DNA of 64,000 nt from the NCBI RefSeq assembly GCF_000729995.1, contig NZ_JNFG01000023.1:1-64000 (forward strand), given 5' to 3'. Shown here one piece after another: positions 17,181-26,711 of the stretch (the stretch's first letter is position 1; the number at the start of each line of letters is the position of its first letter). The notes beneath the pieces were generated by a model that was not told where the DNA came from, searched no databases, and worked only from the letters and a program-made list of their open reading frames with translations. The translations under genes and the position numbers were made by a program. Source of the stretch: Caballeronia sordidicola. GTDB taxonomy: Bacteria > Pseudomonadota > Gammaproteobacteria > Burkholderiales > Burkholderiaceae.

Positions 17181-17251
17181 ATCGGGAAGTCGTCAGTCTA
17201 GTTGGGGCACCGAGCGCTTCGACATGGAAGCCGTGCCATTGACACGTCGCT

Positions 17252-20200
17252 CTAACTGCTGACGAGCGCGTATTCGTCGGCCCCCTCCGAGGGCCAAGCG
17301 AAAGGTTCCCTTAGCAATTGCTCCAGCTCGCTCGGCGTAACCGGCTTGCTGTAGTGGTAACCCTGGATTTCGTGACAGTCGTTGTCACGCAGGAAATCAA
17401 GTTGCTGCTCCGTTTCGACACCTTCGGCAATGACCTTTAGATTCAATTGCCGTCCGAGCGAGATAACGGCCCGTGCGATGGCGCGATTATCCTCGCCGTC
17501 AGGTAGTTCGCGCACAAACGACTGGTCTATTTTGAGGCGCACGATCGGGAAGTGTTTCAACGCGCTCAAGCTGGAATAGCCAGTGCCGAAGTCGTCTATG
17601 GACAGGCGCACGCCCATGGCCTGCAACTGCGTCATGATCGCGATGGCCCCATCGAGATCCTGCATGATGAGACTCTCTGTGAGCTCGAGCTCGAGATACT
17701 GTGCGTCGAGCCCGCTCACGGCCAGCGCATGCGCTACCCGTGCCACCCATTCCTTCTGCAGGAACTGCCGTGCCGAGACGTTGACAGAAATGGTCATCGG
17801 CGCGATCCCCGCATCCTGCCAGGCCTTGTTCTGGTGACAGGCGGTATGTAGCACCCAGTCGCCGATCGGCACAATCAATCCCGTTTCCTCCGCAAGCGGA
17901 ATGAACGTGGTTGGGGAAACCAGCCCTTCTGTCGGGTGATCCCAGCGTAACAGCGCTTCCACCCCAAAGATCTTCTCGGTTTGCAAATCGACCTGCGGCT
18001 GATACACCAAACGAAATTCCTCGTTCGCGAGCGCGTGCCGCAACTGTTCCTGAAGTCGCAGTTTCTCGTGCACCTTGATGTTTATCTCGGACGTGTACAA
18101 CTGATAGTTGTTGCGGCCCATCTCTTTAGCGCGATACATCGCAGCGTCAGCGTTCATCAGCAGCGTCTCGGCGTCAACGCCGTCGTTTGGATAGCTCGCG
18201 AGCCCCATGCTGCACGTCACCTGAAAATTCTGATCGTTCAGCTCGACCGGCTCGCGAATTGCATCGCGAATCTTTTCAATGGTCTGCGTGATCCCTCCTC
18301 TCTCCGGTGCCTGATCAAACAGAACGACCACAAACTCGTCGCCACCGAGCCGCACCACGGTATCGGTGCGCCGCACGCACCGCACCATGCGCTCAGCCAC
18401 GATCTTCAAGAGGCTATCACCGGCGCGATGACCGAGGCTGTCGTTGATCAGCTTGAAATTGTCGAGATCGACGAACACCACGGTCACGCCACGCTGGTAA
18501 CGTTGCGCGTGCAGCAAGACCTGATTCAGTCGATCAGAGAGCAAGGTACGATTGGGGAGGCCTGTTAGTGCGTCGTGATTCGCCATGTGGCGGATGCGTT
18601 GCTCGGCCTGGCTGCGCTCGATCGCGATGCCGGAAATGCGCGTCGCCATCGCGATGGCCTGCGCCTCGTTCGAGGTCGGTTCATGAGGATGCCGTACGAA
18701 CAGCGTAAGTACACCTAGCGCGCTGCCGTCATGCGACAGAATAGGCTGCGCCCAGCATGCGCCATAGCCATGCACGCCGCAGTTTTCCATCTGGACACCA
18801 AGCTGCGCATCCTGCCTTATGTCCGGCACCAGGACGGGCTGGCGCCAATGGACCGCGCGACCACTCGGTCCCGCATCCGGGCCAATCAACGAACCGCGTA
18901 TCTGTTTGGCATAGCGTTCGGGCAAGCTCGGCGCAGCACCCAGTTTCAGGTGCCGGCCGTCGTCATCACACAGCAAGGCGGCACACACCGCCCCTGTGAT
19001 CTGCGACTCGAGGAGCCGGATCATGGAGGACAGCACTTCTGCCAGCGGCGTGCTGGTGGCGATCATTTCCAGCACCCGATTCTGCTCCGCGCGCCGGACT
19101 TCCGCGAGTTTCCGGGAACTGATGTCGCGCATCATCACTACCACGCCATCTTCCACACGGACGACCTGCCGATGCAACCATATCGACGAGGCGTCCGGTC
19201 GCTCGTGGACCCATTCGTGCTCCTCGCCCACGCCCGTCCTCGCAACGTTTGCAAACTCATCGAACATGCCGTCGGTGCGAAAATGAGGAAACGCGACGTC
19301 CAGTGAGCGGCCGATCAAGCAGTCCCGTGGCAGCCCGGACAAGTCGAAACCGCGCCGGTTCGTAGCTTGCACAACGAAGCCGATAATTTTGCCGTTCGCA
19401 TCAAGTTCGCTGCGAAGTACAAAAAAGGCGTCGAGACTGGCTTCCGATGCAGCGTAATAGGTCTGCTGTGCCCGCCGGGCTCGCTGCCGGCTTACCGCGA
19501 GCTGCCAGCTCGAGCGGCTAAGTGCTGCTGCGAGCAGGACCAGGGCCACACTGCCGAAGCTTGCCCATAGCAGATACGCGCGCCGGTGACTTCGGAACTG
19601 GGCGAGTTGTTCTTCCTGACCGAGACCGACTATCGCGATGAGCGGGAAACCCTGCAACTCGCGCAGGTTCGTATAGCGGCGCACGCCGTGATCCCACGGC
19701 TGCACGGCGGGCAGGTCTGACAATGCTTCGGCGGCCCGCATGGCCGTCCTCGAGAGAACCGCACCCCACGAGGACCGTTCGCCCACTTGCTCGGCACGCA
19801 TGACTCCGTCTGTACCGAGCAGCGCCAATACGCCTTCGCTGCCCATGCGCAGGTGGTCGTAGCTGCTCGTGAAATAGCCGGGGTTCACAGAGATCATCAC
19901 GATCCCCGCAAATTCTCCGGCTGCGTTTCTCAATCGCCGGCTGAAGATAATTTCCGGAACGCCAGTCGTGGCGTTGCGGGTAACCGCGCTGATGAACGGG
20001 GCCGGACTGTCGTTGGTGCGATCGCGCTGCACGGTGAAATACGGCTGGTCCACCACGGTCGCGGGCGCCTGCACCCGGGTCGCGTCGCGCAAACGGCCAT
20101 CGCTGCCGGCGATCGCTACCTTGAACACGACCGCGAAGGGCAGCAAGCCCTGGTCCTGCAACTCTGACAACCGCACGCCGCCCCGCCGCTCGTACACATA

Positions 20201-20533
20201 CTTGACCGTCTTGAGCGCCTGGTCTATCGCGACGAGATTGCGCACCATCTGCGCTTCATAGGTATCGGCGAGTTCGCGACTCAATTCCGCCGCAGCATCC
20301 CGGGCAACGGCGTGTTCGACAGTGACTAGATGAATGACCGCCGTCCACGCGAGAACGAGGAGCATCGCGGCAAATAGCGGGAACAGGACATAGGCTTCGA
20401 GCAGACGCCGAAGCGCTGGGTGCACGTTCTCACCCAGCCGACGCAGGCGGATGATCTGCGCGCTCACACCACTCTGCGCTGTCAATTCGATGCGACTGCC
20501 CGTGCTATCCAGGTTTTTTGTTATGAGGCGCAT
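17252..20533 (-). CDS. Cache-PAS-GAF-GGDEF-EAL c-di-GMP signalling protein
   Basis: A 1,093-residue inner-membrane receptor. TM helices at about 50-72 and 319-338 enclose a periplasmic Cache (PDC-like) sensor with DQPYFTVQRD and ISVNPGYF. PAS lies at about 360-480, GAF at about 490-640, GGDEF at 730-734 and EAL at 859. GGDEF is intact with an RRTD inhibitory site five residues before it. The EAL residues are complete: EALLR, NVSA, ELTE, DDFGTG, LKIDQ, AEGVE, QGYHY. Both activities are possible; many such proteins act mainly as phosphodiesterases. The frame is open to 20860, but MRLITKNL at 20533 is chosen because the upstream part has low-quality composition and GGAG/AGGG lies before 20533. 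Cache domains usually bind small metabolites. Confidence 0.93.
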   Translation of the reverse strand: MRLITKNLDSTGSRIELTAQSGVSAQIIRLRRLGENVHPALRRLLEAYVLFPLFAAMLLVLAWTAVIHLVTVEHAVARDAAAELSRELADTYEAQMVRNLVAIDQALKTVKYVYERRGGVRLSELQDQGLLPFAVVFKVAIAGSDGRLRDATRVQAPATVVDQPYFTVQRDRTNDSPAPFISAVTRNATTGVPEIIFSRRLRNAAGEFAGIVMISVNPGYFTSSYDHLRMGSEGVLALLGTDGVMRAEQVGERSSWGAVLSRTAMRAAEALSDLPAVQPWDHGVRRYTNLRELQGFPLIAIVGLGQEEQLAQFRSHRRAYLLWASFGSVALVLLAAALSRSSWQLAVSRQRARRAQQTYYAASEASLDAFFVLRSELDANGKIIGFVVQATNRRGFDLSGLPRDCLIGRSLDVAFPHFRTDGMFDEFANVARTGVGEEHEWVHERPDASSIWLHRQVVRVEDGVVVMMRDISSRKLAEVRRAEQNRVLEMIATSTPLAEVLSSMIRLLESQITGAVCAALLCDDDGRHLKLGAAPSLPERYAKQIRGSLIGPDAGPSGRAVHWRQPVLVPDIRQDAQLGVQMENCGVHGYGACWAQPILSHDGSALGVLTLFVRHPHEPTSNEAQAIAMATRISGIAIERSQAEQRIRHMANHDALTGLPNRTLLSDRLNQVLLHAQRYQRGVTVVFVDLDNFKLINDSLGHRAGDSLLKIVAERMVRCVRRTDTVVRLGGDEFVVVLFDQAPERGGITQTIEKIRDAIREPVELNDQNFQVTCSMGLASYPNDGVDAETLLMNADAAMYRAKEMGRNNYQLYTSEINIKVHEKLRLQEQLRHALANEEFRLVYQPQVDLQTEKIFGVEALLRWDHPTEGLVSPTTFIPLAEETGLIVPIGDWVLHTACHQNKAWQDAGIAPMTISVNVSARQFLQKEWVARVAHALAVSGLDAQYLELELTESLIMQDLDGAIAIMTQLQAMGVRLSIDDFGTGYSSLSALKHFPIVRLKIDQSFVRELPDGEDNRAIARAVISLGRQLNLKVIAEGVETEQQLDFLRDNDCHEIQGYHYSKPVTPSELEQLLREPFAWPSEGADEYALVSS

Positions 20534-21147
20534 GATCCCTGCTCCGGTTCTGCATGGCGGCGGTTCGTTCCTGTTCAAGCTGACGCTTGCAGCCGCCTCT
20601 CCTCGCTGCGGCGGATTCCGCACATCGCGTGGCGGTCGCCGAATCTCGTGAAGAGCGATTTCGACCCGTTCATTCAACCGGCGAGGCGATGGTCCGCGTC
20701 TGTCTTTTAGTATTTTTAGCGCGCCCCTCCTACAGCGTGTTGCGGGGCCGATGCTTCGGCGTCGTCGCGCCTGCAAAACAACTGTGCTGCCAAGGTGGTG
20801 TTTGCCAACGCGCCTTTCTTTCAGTATTGCAAGCGAATTACTGAAAACACGACGACACACTCAATAATCGACGCGAGCCGGGGGCAACGTTCCTTGCTCA
20901 AAGCACCGATCACATCGAGCCCGAAGGTGATCCTCAATCTATTAACGGCGTATGCGCGGGAAAGTTTAATGACTGGGTAAAAATCCAGTCTTGTCAGGGA
21001 AATTCGTTATAGCAACGGATGACTTAGAGGGGCCTATGCATCTTCCGTAAAACAGTCTCCACTGCTAAGTATTAGTTTTTAGACATCGGAGATTTGGCCC
21101 GTCGCCGGGTACACACGACTCGGCGCCCGGTTTCGTGCTGACTCATT
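20534..21147. other. Long intergenic region, no gene supported
   Basis: About 610 bp upstream of the large GGDEF-EAL gene. Open frames here have no ribosome sites and no domains. The far end (about 21090-21125) contains a GC-rich imperfect inverted repeat (CCGGG ... CCCGG). It may hold a promoter or a small RNA; I see nothing firm. Confidence 0.45.
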
Positions 21148-21237
21148 TCACTCTTCATGGTTATGGCCCGGGCACTTCTGCTGATCACCTCCACAGCGAG
21201 CGTCACGGATACCGCACTTGCGTTCGGATTCGGACAT
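21148..21237 (-). CDS. Candidate 29-residue Cys/His microprotein
   Basis: The minus-strand frame from ATG 21237 encodes MSESERKCGIRDARCGGDQQ followed by KCPGHNHEE: three cysteines and two histidines in 29 residues, a composition expected of a small metal-binding peptide and unlikely by chance. AGGAGGAG lies 11-13 bases upstream, strong but slightly far. The frame is open further upstream without a better start. No family is recognised. It could also be the tail of a decayed gene. Confidence 0.4.
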   Translation of the reverse strand: MSESERKCGIRDARCGGDQQKCPGHNHEE

Positions 21238-21742
21238 CTCGGGCGCGTCTCCTCCTATTATTTTGCGCGGTTCAATGAGTGGCCAAGCGAAACCAAGAGA
21301 AGGCGGCAACGCTGAGTTCGACTCGCTGAGCGAAGGGGCCGCACAGGGTTTCGACCGATGCCGCATCCATGCCGACACGACCTATCTCTCTGCGTGACCC
21401 GCTCAACACTCCCGGCACGGTTGTCACGCTCGATGACCTCTAGCGACATTCAAGCAAATTTTTCCAGTTCGCCCACCAGCGCGTGAAAAAACTTCGCGTT
21501 GCCGCGACATCTAAGTAGTCACCCCGATCTCGATCAGCAATTTTTCAATGTCGCGCAGACTTGACCTCAGCGGAAAACGCCAGCCCACCTCGCTCGCCAT
21601 GAAGTTGAGCGATCGACGCGCGGCCCTTTCAAGAGTCCTGTGTTTTTTTGATCGGCTTTGCGAATCGACGAATAAAGCATACAGTCAGCGTGACAAAAGC
21701 AGGTCCGCGACAAAAGCTACGCAGCTTAGGGGGTTATTCGTC
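21238..21742. other. Intergenic region, nothing else supported
   Basis: About 500 bp before the DUF3311 gene. It must contain its promoter and that of the candidate microprotein on the other strand. I see no gene, and no strong repeat. Confidence 0.45.
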
Positions 21743-21958
21743 ATGTTTTTTCGAATTTTGGCTGCACTGCCGTTCATCGGCATTCTCATCGGCATTCCTT
21801 TCGTCAATCAGGTTGAACCCCTCGTCCTCGGCATGCCGTTCGTGCTCGCGTGGATCGTGATCTGGATCGTGCTGAGCGCGATCATCATGGGCATCATCTA
21901 CCGGCTGGATCCGGCCAATCGCCAGGCCGTCAACGAAGCCGGGGAGGCCCGCACATGA
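21743..21958 (+). CDS. DUF3311 small membrane subunit
   Basis: A 71-residue protein with two hydrophobic helices (FRILAALPFIGILIGIPF and PFVLAWIVIWIVLSAIIMGIIY) and a short charged tail, the typical DUF3311 layout. DUF3311 genes almost always sit directly before a sodium:solute symporter, as here, where the stop overlaps the next start (ATGA). It is probably an accessory subunit or assembly partner. The start at 21743 is chosen from the GGGGG at about 21729-21733; the open frame reaches back to 21548 without protein-like sequence. Confidence 0.88.
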   Translation: MFFRILAALPFIGILIGIPFVNQVEPLVLGMPFVLAWIVIWIVLSAIIMGIIYRLDPANRQAVNEAGEART

Positions 21959-23442
21959 GCAGCGCTCTTCTCATCATCATTGCGGTGACCGTGCTGGCGC
22001 TTTATCTGGGCGTGCGTGCGCGGCGTGGTCATGACATGAATCTCGAGCAATGGACCGTCGGCGGCCGCAGCTTCGGCACGGCGTTCGTCTTCCTCCTGAT
22101 GGCCGGGGAAATCTACACGACCTTCACGTTCCTGGGCGGCAGCGGCTTCGCCTATGGCAAGGGCGCGCCGGTCTACTACATTCTCGCCTACGGGACCCTC
22201 GCCTACATCCTCTCGTACTGGATGCTGCCGCCAATCTGGCGCTATGCAAAAAAACACCGGCTCGTCTCCCAACCCCATTACTTCGCCCGTAAATACGACA
22301 GCCCCGCGCTCGGCGTCCTGGTCGCGGTAGTCGGTGTGGTCGCGCTGATCCCCTATCTCGTCTTGCAGCTCAAGGGACTCGGCATCATCGTGGCAACGGC
22401 GTCGTATGGCGTGATATCGCCGACCATTGCCGTCTGGATCGGCGCTCTGGTCGTCACCGCTTACGTCATTTTGTCGGGCGTACGGGGCTCGGCGTGGAAT
22501 TCCGTGGTGAAGGACGTCCTGATCCTGAGCGTCGTGCTGGCGCTGGGCATCTACCTGCCCTATCACCTCTACGGCGGCATCGGCCCGATGTTCCATGCAA
22601 TCGATGCCGCGAAGCCCGGCTTCCTCACCTTCCCGGCGAAGGGGTCGAGCGTGTCGTGGTTCCAGTCCACGGTGCTGCTGACGGCGCTCGGCTTCTTCAT
22701 GTGGCCGCATACTTTCGGTTCGGTGTATACGGCTCGCGATGAACGGATCTTCCGGCGCAACGCGATCATCCTGCCGGTCTACCAATTGATCCTGCTATTC
22801 GTGTTCTTCGTGGGATTCGCTGCCACGCTCAAGGTGCCGGGCCTCAAAGGCGGTGACATCGACCTGTCATTGTTCCGTCTGTCCATCCAGAGTTTCGATC
22901 CCTGGATCGTCGGTGTGATCGGCGCAGCCGGCGTGCTGACCGCGCTCGTCCCTGGCTCCATGATCCTGACCTCGGCGTCTACGCTGCTTGCAAACGACGT
23001 ATATCGAGGAGCGATGAACCGTCAGGCTTCCGATGCGTTTATCGGCCGGCTCGCGCGCTGGCTCGTGCCGGTCGTGGCACTCGTCGCCATCTGGTTCACG
23101 CTGCAGGGCGGCAACACGATCGTCGCGTTGCTGCTGATGGGCTATAGCTTCGTGACGCAGCTCTTTCCGGCGTTAATAGCGAGCCTGATGCAGAAAAAAC
23201 GCGCGACAAAACAGGGGGCCATGGGCGGGATCATCGCGGGCGTGGCCGTTGTCGTCGTGACCACGACGATGCACCTGAGCATCGGACAGATGTTTCCATT
23301 CCTCCCCGACGCGGCCAAGGACGTCAATATCGGCCTCCTCGCGCTGGCGTTGAATATCATTGTGCTCGTGGTCGTCAGTGCGCTCACGCAGCCGCACGTG
23401 GCGAGCGGTCCCGCACATGAAACCGACGGGGCGCTGCGTTGA
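21955..23442 (+). CDS. Sodium:solute symporter (SSS family)
   Basis: A 495-residue inner-membrane transporter with about 13 hydrophobic helices. Family features are EQWTVGGRSFG near residues 26-36, the GGSGFAYGKGAP region, YVILSGVRGSAWNSVVKD (sodium-binding region), FFMWPHTFGSVYTARD and GSMILTSASTLLANDVYR. It is translationally coupled to the DUF3311 gene by a 4-bp overlap. The substrate cannot be told; close relatives take up carboxylates such as pyruvate, acetate or urea-like solutes. A cytochrome b gene follows 58 bp on. Confidence 0.92.
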   Translation: MSSALLIIIAVTVLALYLGVRARRGHDMNLEQWTVGGRSFGTAFVFLLMAGEIYTTFTFLGGSGFAYGKGAPVYYILAYGTLAYILSYWMLPPIWRYAKKHRLVSQPHYFARKYDSPALGVLVAVVGVVALIPYLVLQLKGLGIIVATASYGVISPTIAVWIGALVVTAYVILSGVRGSAWNSVVKDVLILSVVLALGIYLPYHLYGGIGPMFHAIDAAKPGFLTFPAKGSSVSWFQSTVLLTALGFFMWPHTFGSVYTARDERIFRRNAIILPVYQLILLFVFFVGFAATLKVPGLKGGDIDLSLFRLSIQSFDPWIVGVIGAAGVLTALVPGSMILTSASTLLANDVYRGAMNRQASDAFIGRLARWLVPVVALVAIWFTLQGGNTIVALLLMGYSFVTQLFPALIASLMQKKRATKQGAMGGIIAGVAVVVVTTTMHLSIGQMFPFLPDAAKDVNIGLLALALNIIVLVVVSALTQPHVASGPAHETDGALR

Positions 23443-23500
23443 GCGGCGTTCGCTTTGAGGTGCCGGGGCTTTCTTCCAGAAGGTAGCCCGCACAGCCAAT

Positions 23501-24190
23501 ATGGATGCTGATGAACCCGTCGACCCGCCGACCCAGCCCTCTCGCCCGGTGCTTGTCTGGGACGGGCCGACAAGGTTGTTTCACTGGCTGGTAGTCGTGC
23601 TGGTGGCCGCCGCCTATGCCACCTCGAAGCTGAACTGGATGGACTGGCACGTCCGGATTGGCGAAGCGCTGCTGGCACTGGTGCTGTTCCGCTTGCTGTG
23701 GGGATTCTTCGGCAGCGAGACCGCGCGGTTTCATAGTTTCCTGAGGGCGCCCGCCGCTGCATGGCAGCATCTGCGTCACCTCTTCCGCCACGAAGCCGAC
23801 CTGCAGGTGGGGCACAATTCGGCGGGCGGATGGATGGTGTTGCTGCTGCTGGCTTTGCTGCTGGGCGAGACGCTGAGCGGGCTTTACGTCAACAACGACG
23901 TTGCGGACGACGGGCCGTTGACCCAATGGGTTCCCGCAGCGATAGCCAACGCGATCACCGCGCTGCACACGATCCTGTGGGACGCATTACTGGCGGCGGT
24001 GGCGCTGCATGTGCTGGCTATCGCCGTCTATGCGGCGGCTAAGGGACACAATCTGCTGCGCCCCATGCTCACTGGACGTAAGCGCTTGCCGGAGCGCATT
24101 CGCGCGCCCCGGCAAGCGTCCGTCATGCTTGCGCTGCTTTTGCTGGTCATCAGCGCCACCCTGGTGACGCTGCTCGCCACGTATCTCTGA
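23501..24190 (+). CDS. Cytochrome b (Ni/Fe-hydrogenase b-type / b561 family)
   Basis: A 229-residue four-to-five-helix membrane cytochrome. VWDGPTRLFHWLVV (H28) is the signature of the Ni,Fe-hydrogenase b-type/cytochrome b561 family. Further candidate heme histidines are H50, H105, H156 and H170, and a last TM helix lies at 210-228. It would pass electrons between the quinone pool and an unknown redox partner. No partner dehydrogenase is adjacent; the CHRD gene is convergent 12 bp away. The start at 23501 is the only sensible one, with an AGAAGG-like site upstream. Confidence 0.88.
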   Translation: MDADEPVDPPTQPSRPVLVWDGPTRLFHWLVVVLVAAAYATSKLNWMDWHVRIGEALLALVLFRLLWGFFGSETARFHSFLRAPAAAWQHLRHLFRHEADLQVGHNSAGGWMVLLLLALLLGETLSGLYVNNDVADDGPLTQWVPAAIANAITALHTILWDALLAAVALHVLAIAVYAAAKGHNLLRPMLTGRKRLPERIRAPRQASVMLALLLLVISATLVTLLATYL

Positions 24191-24202
24191 GCGCCGTGTC
24201 AA

Positions 24203-24655
24203 TTACTTCGGCGGCACTACCTGACCGCGGATTTCGCCGGCCGGATGATCCTTCGTATGCACGTTGACGTACATCTGACCCGCGAGAAACTCTTGCGCGT
24301 CCGCCGGCGACAGCGTGGCGCTACCGTTGAAGGGACTCGTGACCGCAGCGCCTTTCTCTGACAGCCAGACTTTCACGGGCGCGTTTTTGCCGGACGCGGC
24401 GGGACCATGGAAGTGCGCCATGGTGGCGTCGCCGGACAAGCCGCTGAAGGTGACCGTCCAGGTGACGACCCGGGTGCTGGGATCGTAGGAGATGTTGGCC
24501 GTGCCGCTACCCGAGGTCTGGACAGGAGGCACCTGTTCCGCGCCGGTGAGCGGCACGGTGAACGAGACCGGCGCTGCTTGTGCCAGGGTCATCGCCCCCG
24601 CACACGCGAGGCCGATGAAAACCATGAGAGCTCGTCGCGAGATCGAAACATTCAT
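24203..24655 (-). CDS. Secreted CHRD domain protein
   Basis: A 150-residue exported protein: a signal peptide of about 30 residues ending in AQAA, then one CHRD domain (SFTVPLTGAEQVPPVQTSGSG, MAHFHGPAASGKN, GQMYVNVHTKDHPAGEIRGQV). CHRD domains are beta-rich and their role in bacteria is poorly known. AGGAGAT seven bases before ATG 24655 decides the start over 24718. It is convergent with the cytochrome b gene. In many Burkholderia such genes are near membrane cytochromes, but a functional link is not established. Confidence 0.85.
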   Translation of the reverse strand: MNVSISRRALMVFIGLACAGAMTLAQAAPVSFTVPLTGAEQVPPVQTSGSGTANISYDPSTRVVTWTVTFSGLSGDATMAHFHGPAASGKNAPVKVWLSEKGAAVTSPFNGSATLSPADAQEFLAGQMYVNVHTKDHPAGEIRGQVVPPK

Positions 24656-25313
24656 TTGATTATCTCCTGTCGATATGGCCTGACTGAGCGAGGGCTGCGT
24701 GGGCTCGCTAGGACTCACCAGGACTCACTTCACCCAAGCGAGAGCACTCAATCCGGCCCGTAGCTGCAAGCAGCCGGCTTGCCCACTCGTCCCTGCCTGC
24801 AAGGCCTGGGAAAAGGACAAATTCACGCTAGATCATGCTCGCACATGAGTGATCTGACAAGCGTGGAAGCCCTGAGGCAGCCGCGTGTTATCGCGACTCG
24901 CGTGCGGTCTTGGCGCTCTATCGGGCCGGATACTACCCGAGCCACCACCCTCGCCTATTCACCTCACACGGCTGTGCAAGCGGCGATTGATCTCGCATCA
25001 ATCGCTAAGGATGCGTTGGTGTTCGCCCGCATTGCTGAACATCGCGATGATGTGCGAGATTGCAGAAGGACCGAGGCACCCATGCGCGGCTCAGAGAATA
25101 TTGAAGGTGTATGTCCTTCGGTTCGTCGATGAAGGCAAATTCAAGGATCTTCAATCGTCGCGTGAATGAAGAGCACGAACAGCGCTCCTGGCATCCTTGT
25201 GATTTTGCAATGCCTCCTTCCGCGCCGCCATGATCTTGCCTGGTTAGCGTGACAAGAAACCACGGGGGACGTGGTGACAGGCTTTACAGTTCTTTCAAAA
25301 ATAAGAGGCGTAG
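24656..25313. other. Long intergenic region, nothing supported
   Basis: About 660 bp. Open frames at 24779-25169 lack ribosome sites and families. No repeats or terminators that I can defend. Confidence 0.45.
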
Positions 25314-26711
25314 ATGTCCAGCGAGAAAGCAGCTGAAATTGCGGCACGGCTTGATCGGTTGCCACCCTCGCGCACGGTCTGGACCATGGTGATCCTGATC
25401 TCGCTTGGCGGTGTGTTCGAGTTCTATGACCTGTTCTTCACAGGCTACGTCGCGCCCGGCATGATCCAGTCCGGGCTTTTCAAACCAGAGTCGCTAGGCC
25501 TCTTTGCTGCCCTTCAACCGCTTGCGGTGGCGGGTTTCGGCACCTTTGTCTTTGCCACGTTTGCGGGGCTGTGGGTCGGTACCCTCGTGCTGGGTTATGT
25601 GGCGGACCGGTTTGGCCGGCGCCTGATCTTCACCTGGTCACTGGTCTGGTACATGGTCTGCACGGTGATCATGGCCTTCCAGACCTCCGGATTCGCGCTC
25701 GATATCTGGCGCTTTATCGCGGGTATTGGCATCGGCGTCGAGCTGGTAACCATCGACACGTATATCTCCGAGCTGATCCCCAGCCAGGAGCGTGGCCGCG
25801 CGTACGCCATGAACCAGTTCATCACCTTTGCAGTCGTGCCGGTGGTCGCGTTTCTCGCGTATGCATTGAACGGGACGCGGCCGTTCGGCCTCGACTATTG
25901 GCGGGTAGTCATCCTGATCGGGTCTGTGGGCGCCGTGGTTGTCTGGATCTTGCGTCGGCATATTCCGGAAAGCCCGCGTTGGCTCGCGCGTCACGGCCGG
26001 ATCGATGAGGCTGAGAAAATAGTCGCGGATATCGAGCGCCGGGTCGTCGCGGAGAAAGGCATCAGCTTGCCGCCGCCACTCACGGTCGCCCCGGAGAAAG
26101 AAGGACGCGGCTCGCTCAAGGAAATTTTCGCACCGGGTTATCGGCGCCGGACCATCATTCTGTCGATCTTCAACATGGCGCAAGTGATTGGCTTTTATGG
26201 CTTCGCCGCCTGGGTGCCGACACTTCTGATCCATCGCGGCATTCATGTCACAGCAAGCCTGGGCTATGCATTTGTCATTGCGATTGCAAACCCTTTTGGC
26301 CCGCTGCTGGGTATGTTGTTCGCCGACAGGCTCGAACGGAAAACCCAGATCTGCGGTGGACTGCTCACGATGGCCATAGTCATCGCGATATTTTCCCAGG
26401 TCTCCACGCCATCGATCCTGATCGGGCTCGGCGTCCTGTTCACACTGGCCGCGAACATCATGTCCTATGCGTACCACGGCTATCAGGCGGAGCTATATCC
26501 GACCCGCGTGCGAGCGCGCGCGATTGGCTTTGTCTATTCCTGGAGCCGGATCTCCGCGGCCTTCGCCGGGCTGGCGATCGGCATTCTGCTGCATGGGTAC
26601 GGCGTGCCGGGTGTGGCTGTCTTCGTCGGAATGTCGATGCTGGTGGCGATCTGCATGATCCTGCTCGGACCCTCAACCAAGGGACTGGCTCTCGAGACCA
26701 TCAACCATTGA
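25314..26711 (+). CDS. MFS transporter (metabolite:H+ symporter-like)
   Basis: A 465-residue twelve-helix major facilitator. The N-terminal DRLPPSRTVWTMVILISLGGVFEFYDLFFTGYVAPG, with its Asp in helix 1, is typical of the metabolite:H+ symporter/niacin and aromatic-acid porter groups. Motif A is GYVADRFGRR between helices 2 and 3, and PESPRWLARHGR follows helix 6. AGAGG lies five bases before the ATG. No catabolic genes are adjacent, so the substrate is open; an organic acid is likely. Confidence 0.9.
   Translation: MSSEKAAEIAARLDRLPPSRTVWTMVILISLGGVFEFYDLFFTGYVAPGMIQSGLFKPESLGLFAALQPLAVAGFGTFVFATFAGLWVGTLVLGYVADRFGRRLIFTWSLVWYMVCTVIMAFQTSGFALDIWRFIAGIGIGVELVTIDTYISELIPSQERGRAYAMNQFITFAVVPVVAFLAYALNGTRPFGLDYWRVVILIGSVGAVVVWILRRHIPESPRWLARHGRIDEAEKIVADIERRVVAEKGISLPPPLTVAPEKEGRGSLKEIFAPGYRRRTIILSIFNMAQVIGFYGFAAWVPTLLIHRGIHVTASLGYAFVIAIANPFGPLLGMLFADRLERKTQICGGLLTMAIVIAIFSQVSTPSILIGLGVLFTLAANIMSYAYHGYQAELYPTRVRARAIGFVYSWSRISAAFAGLAIGILLHGYGVPGVAVFVGMSMLVAICMILLGPSTKGLALETINH

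Noticed and set aside
20420..20860. N-terminal extension of the large Cache-GGDEF-EAL gene to 20860
   Set aside because: The extra 109 codons are Arg/Pro-rich without domain or ribosome site; GGAG/AGGG before 20533 marks a better start.
24779..25169. Open frames in the gap before the MFS gene
   Set aside because: No ribosome site, no recognisable domain, and two overlapping frames of equal quality.
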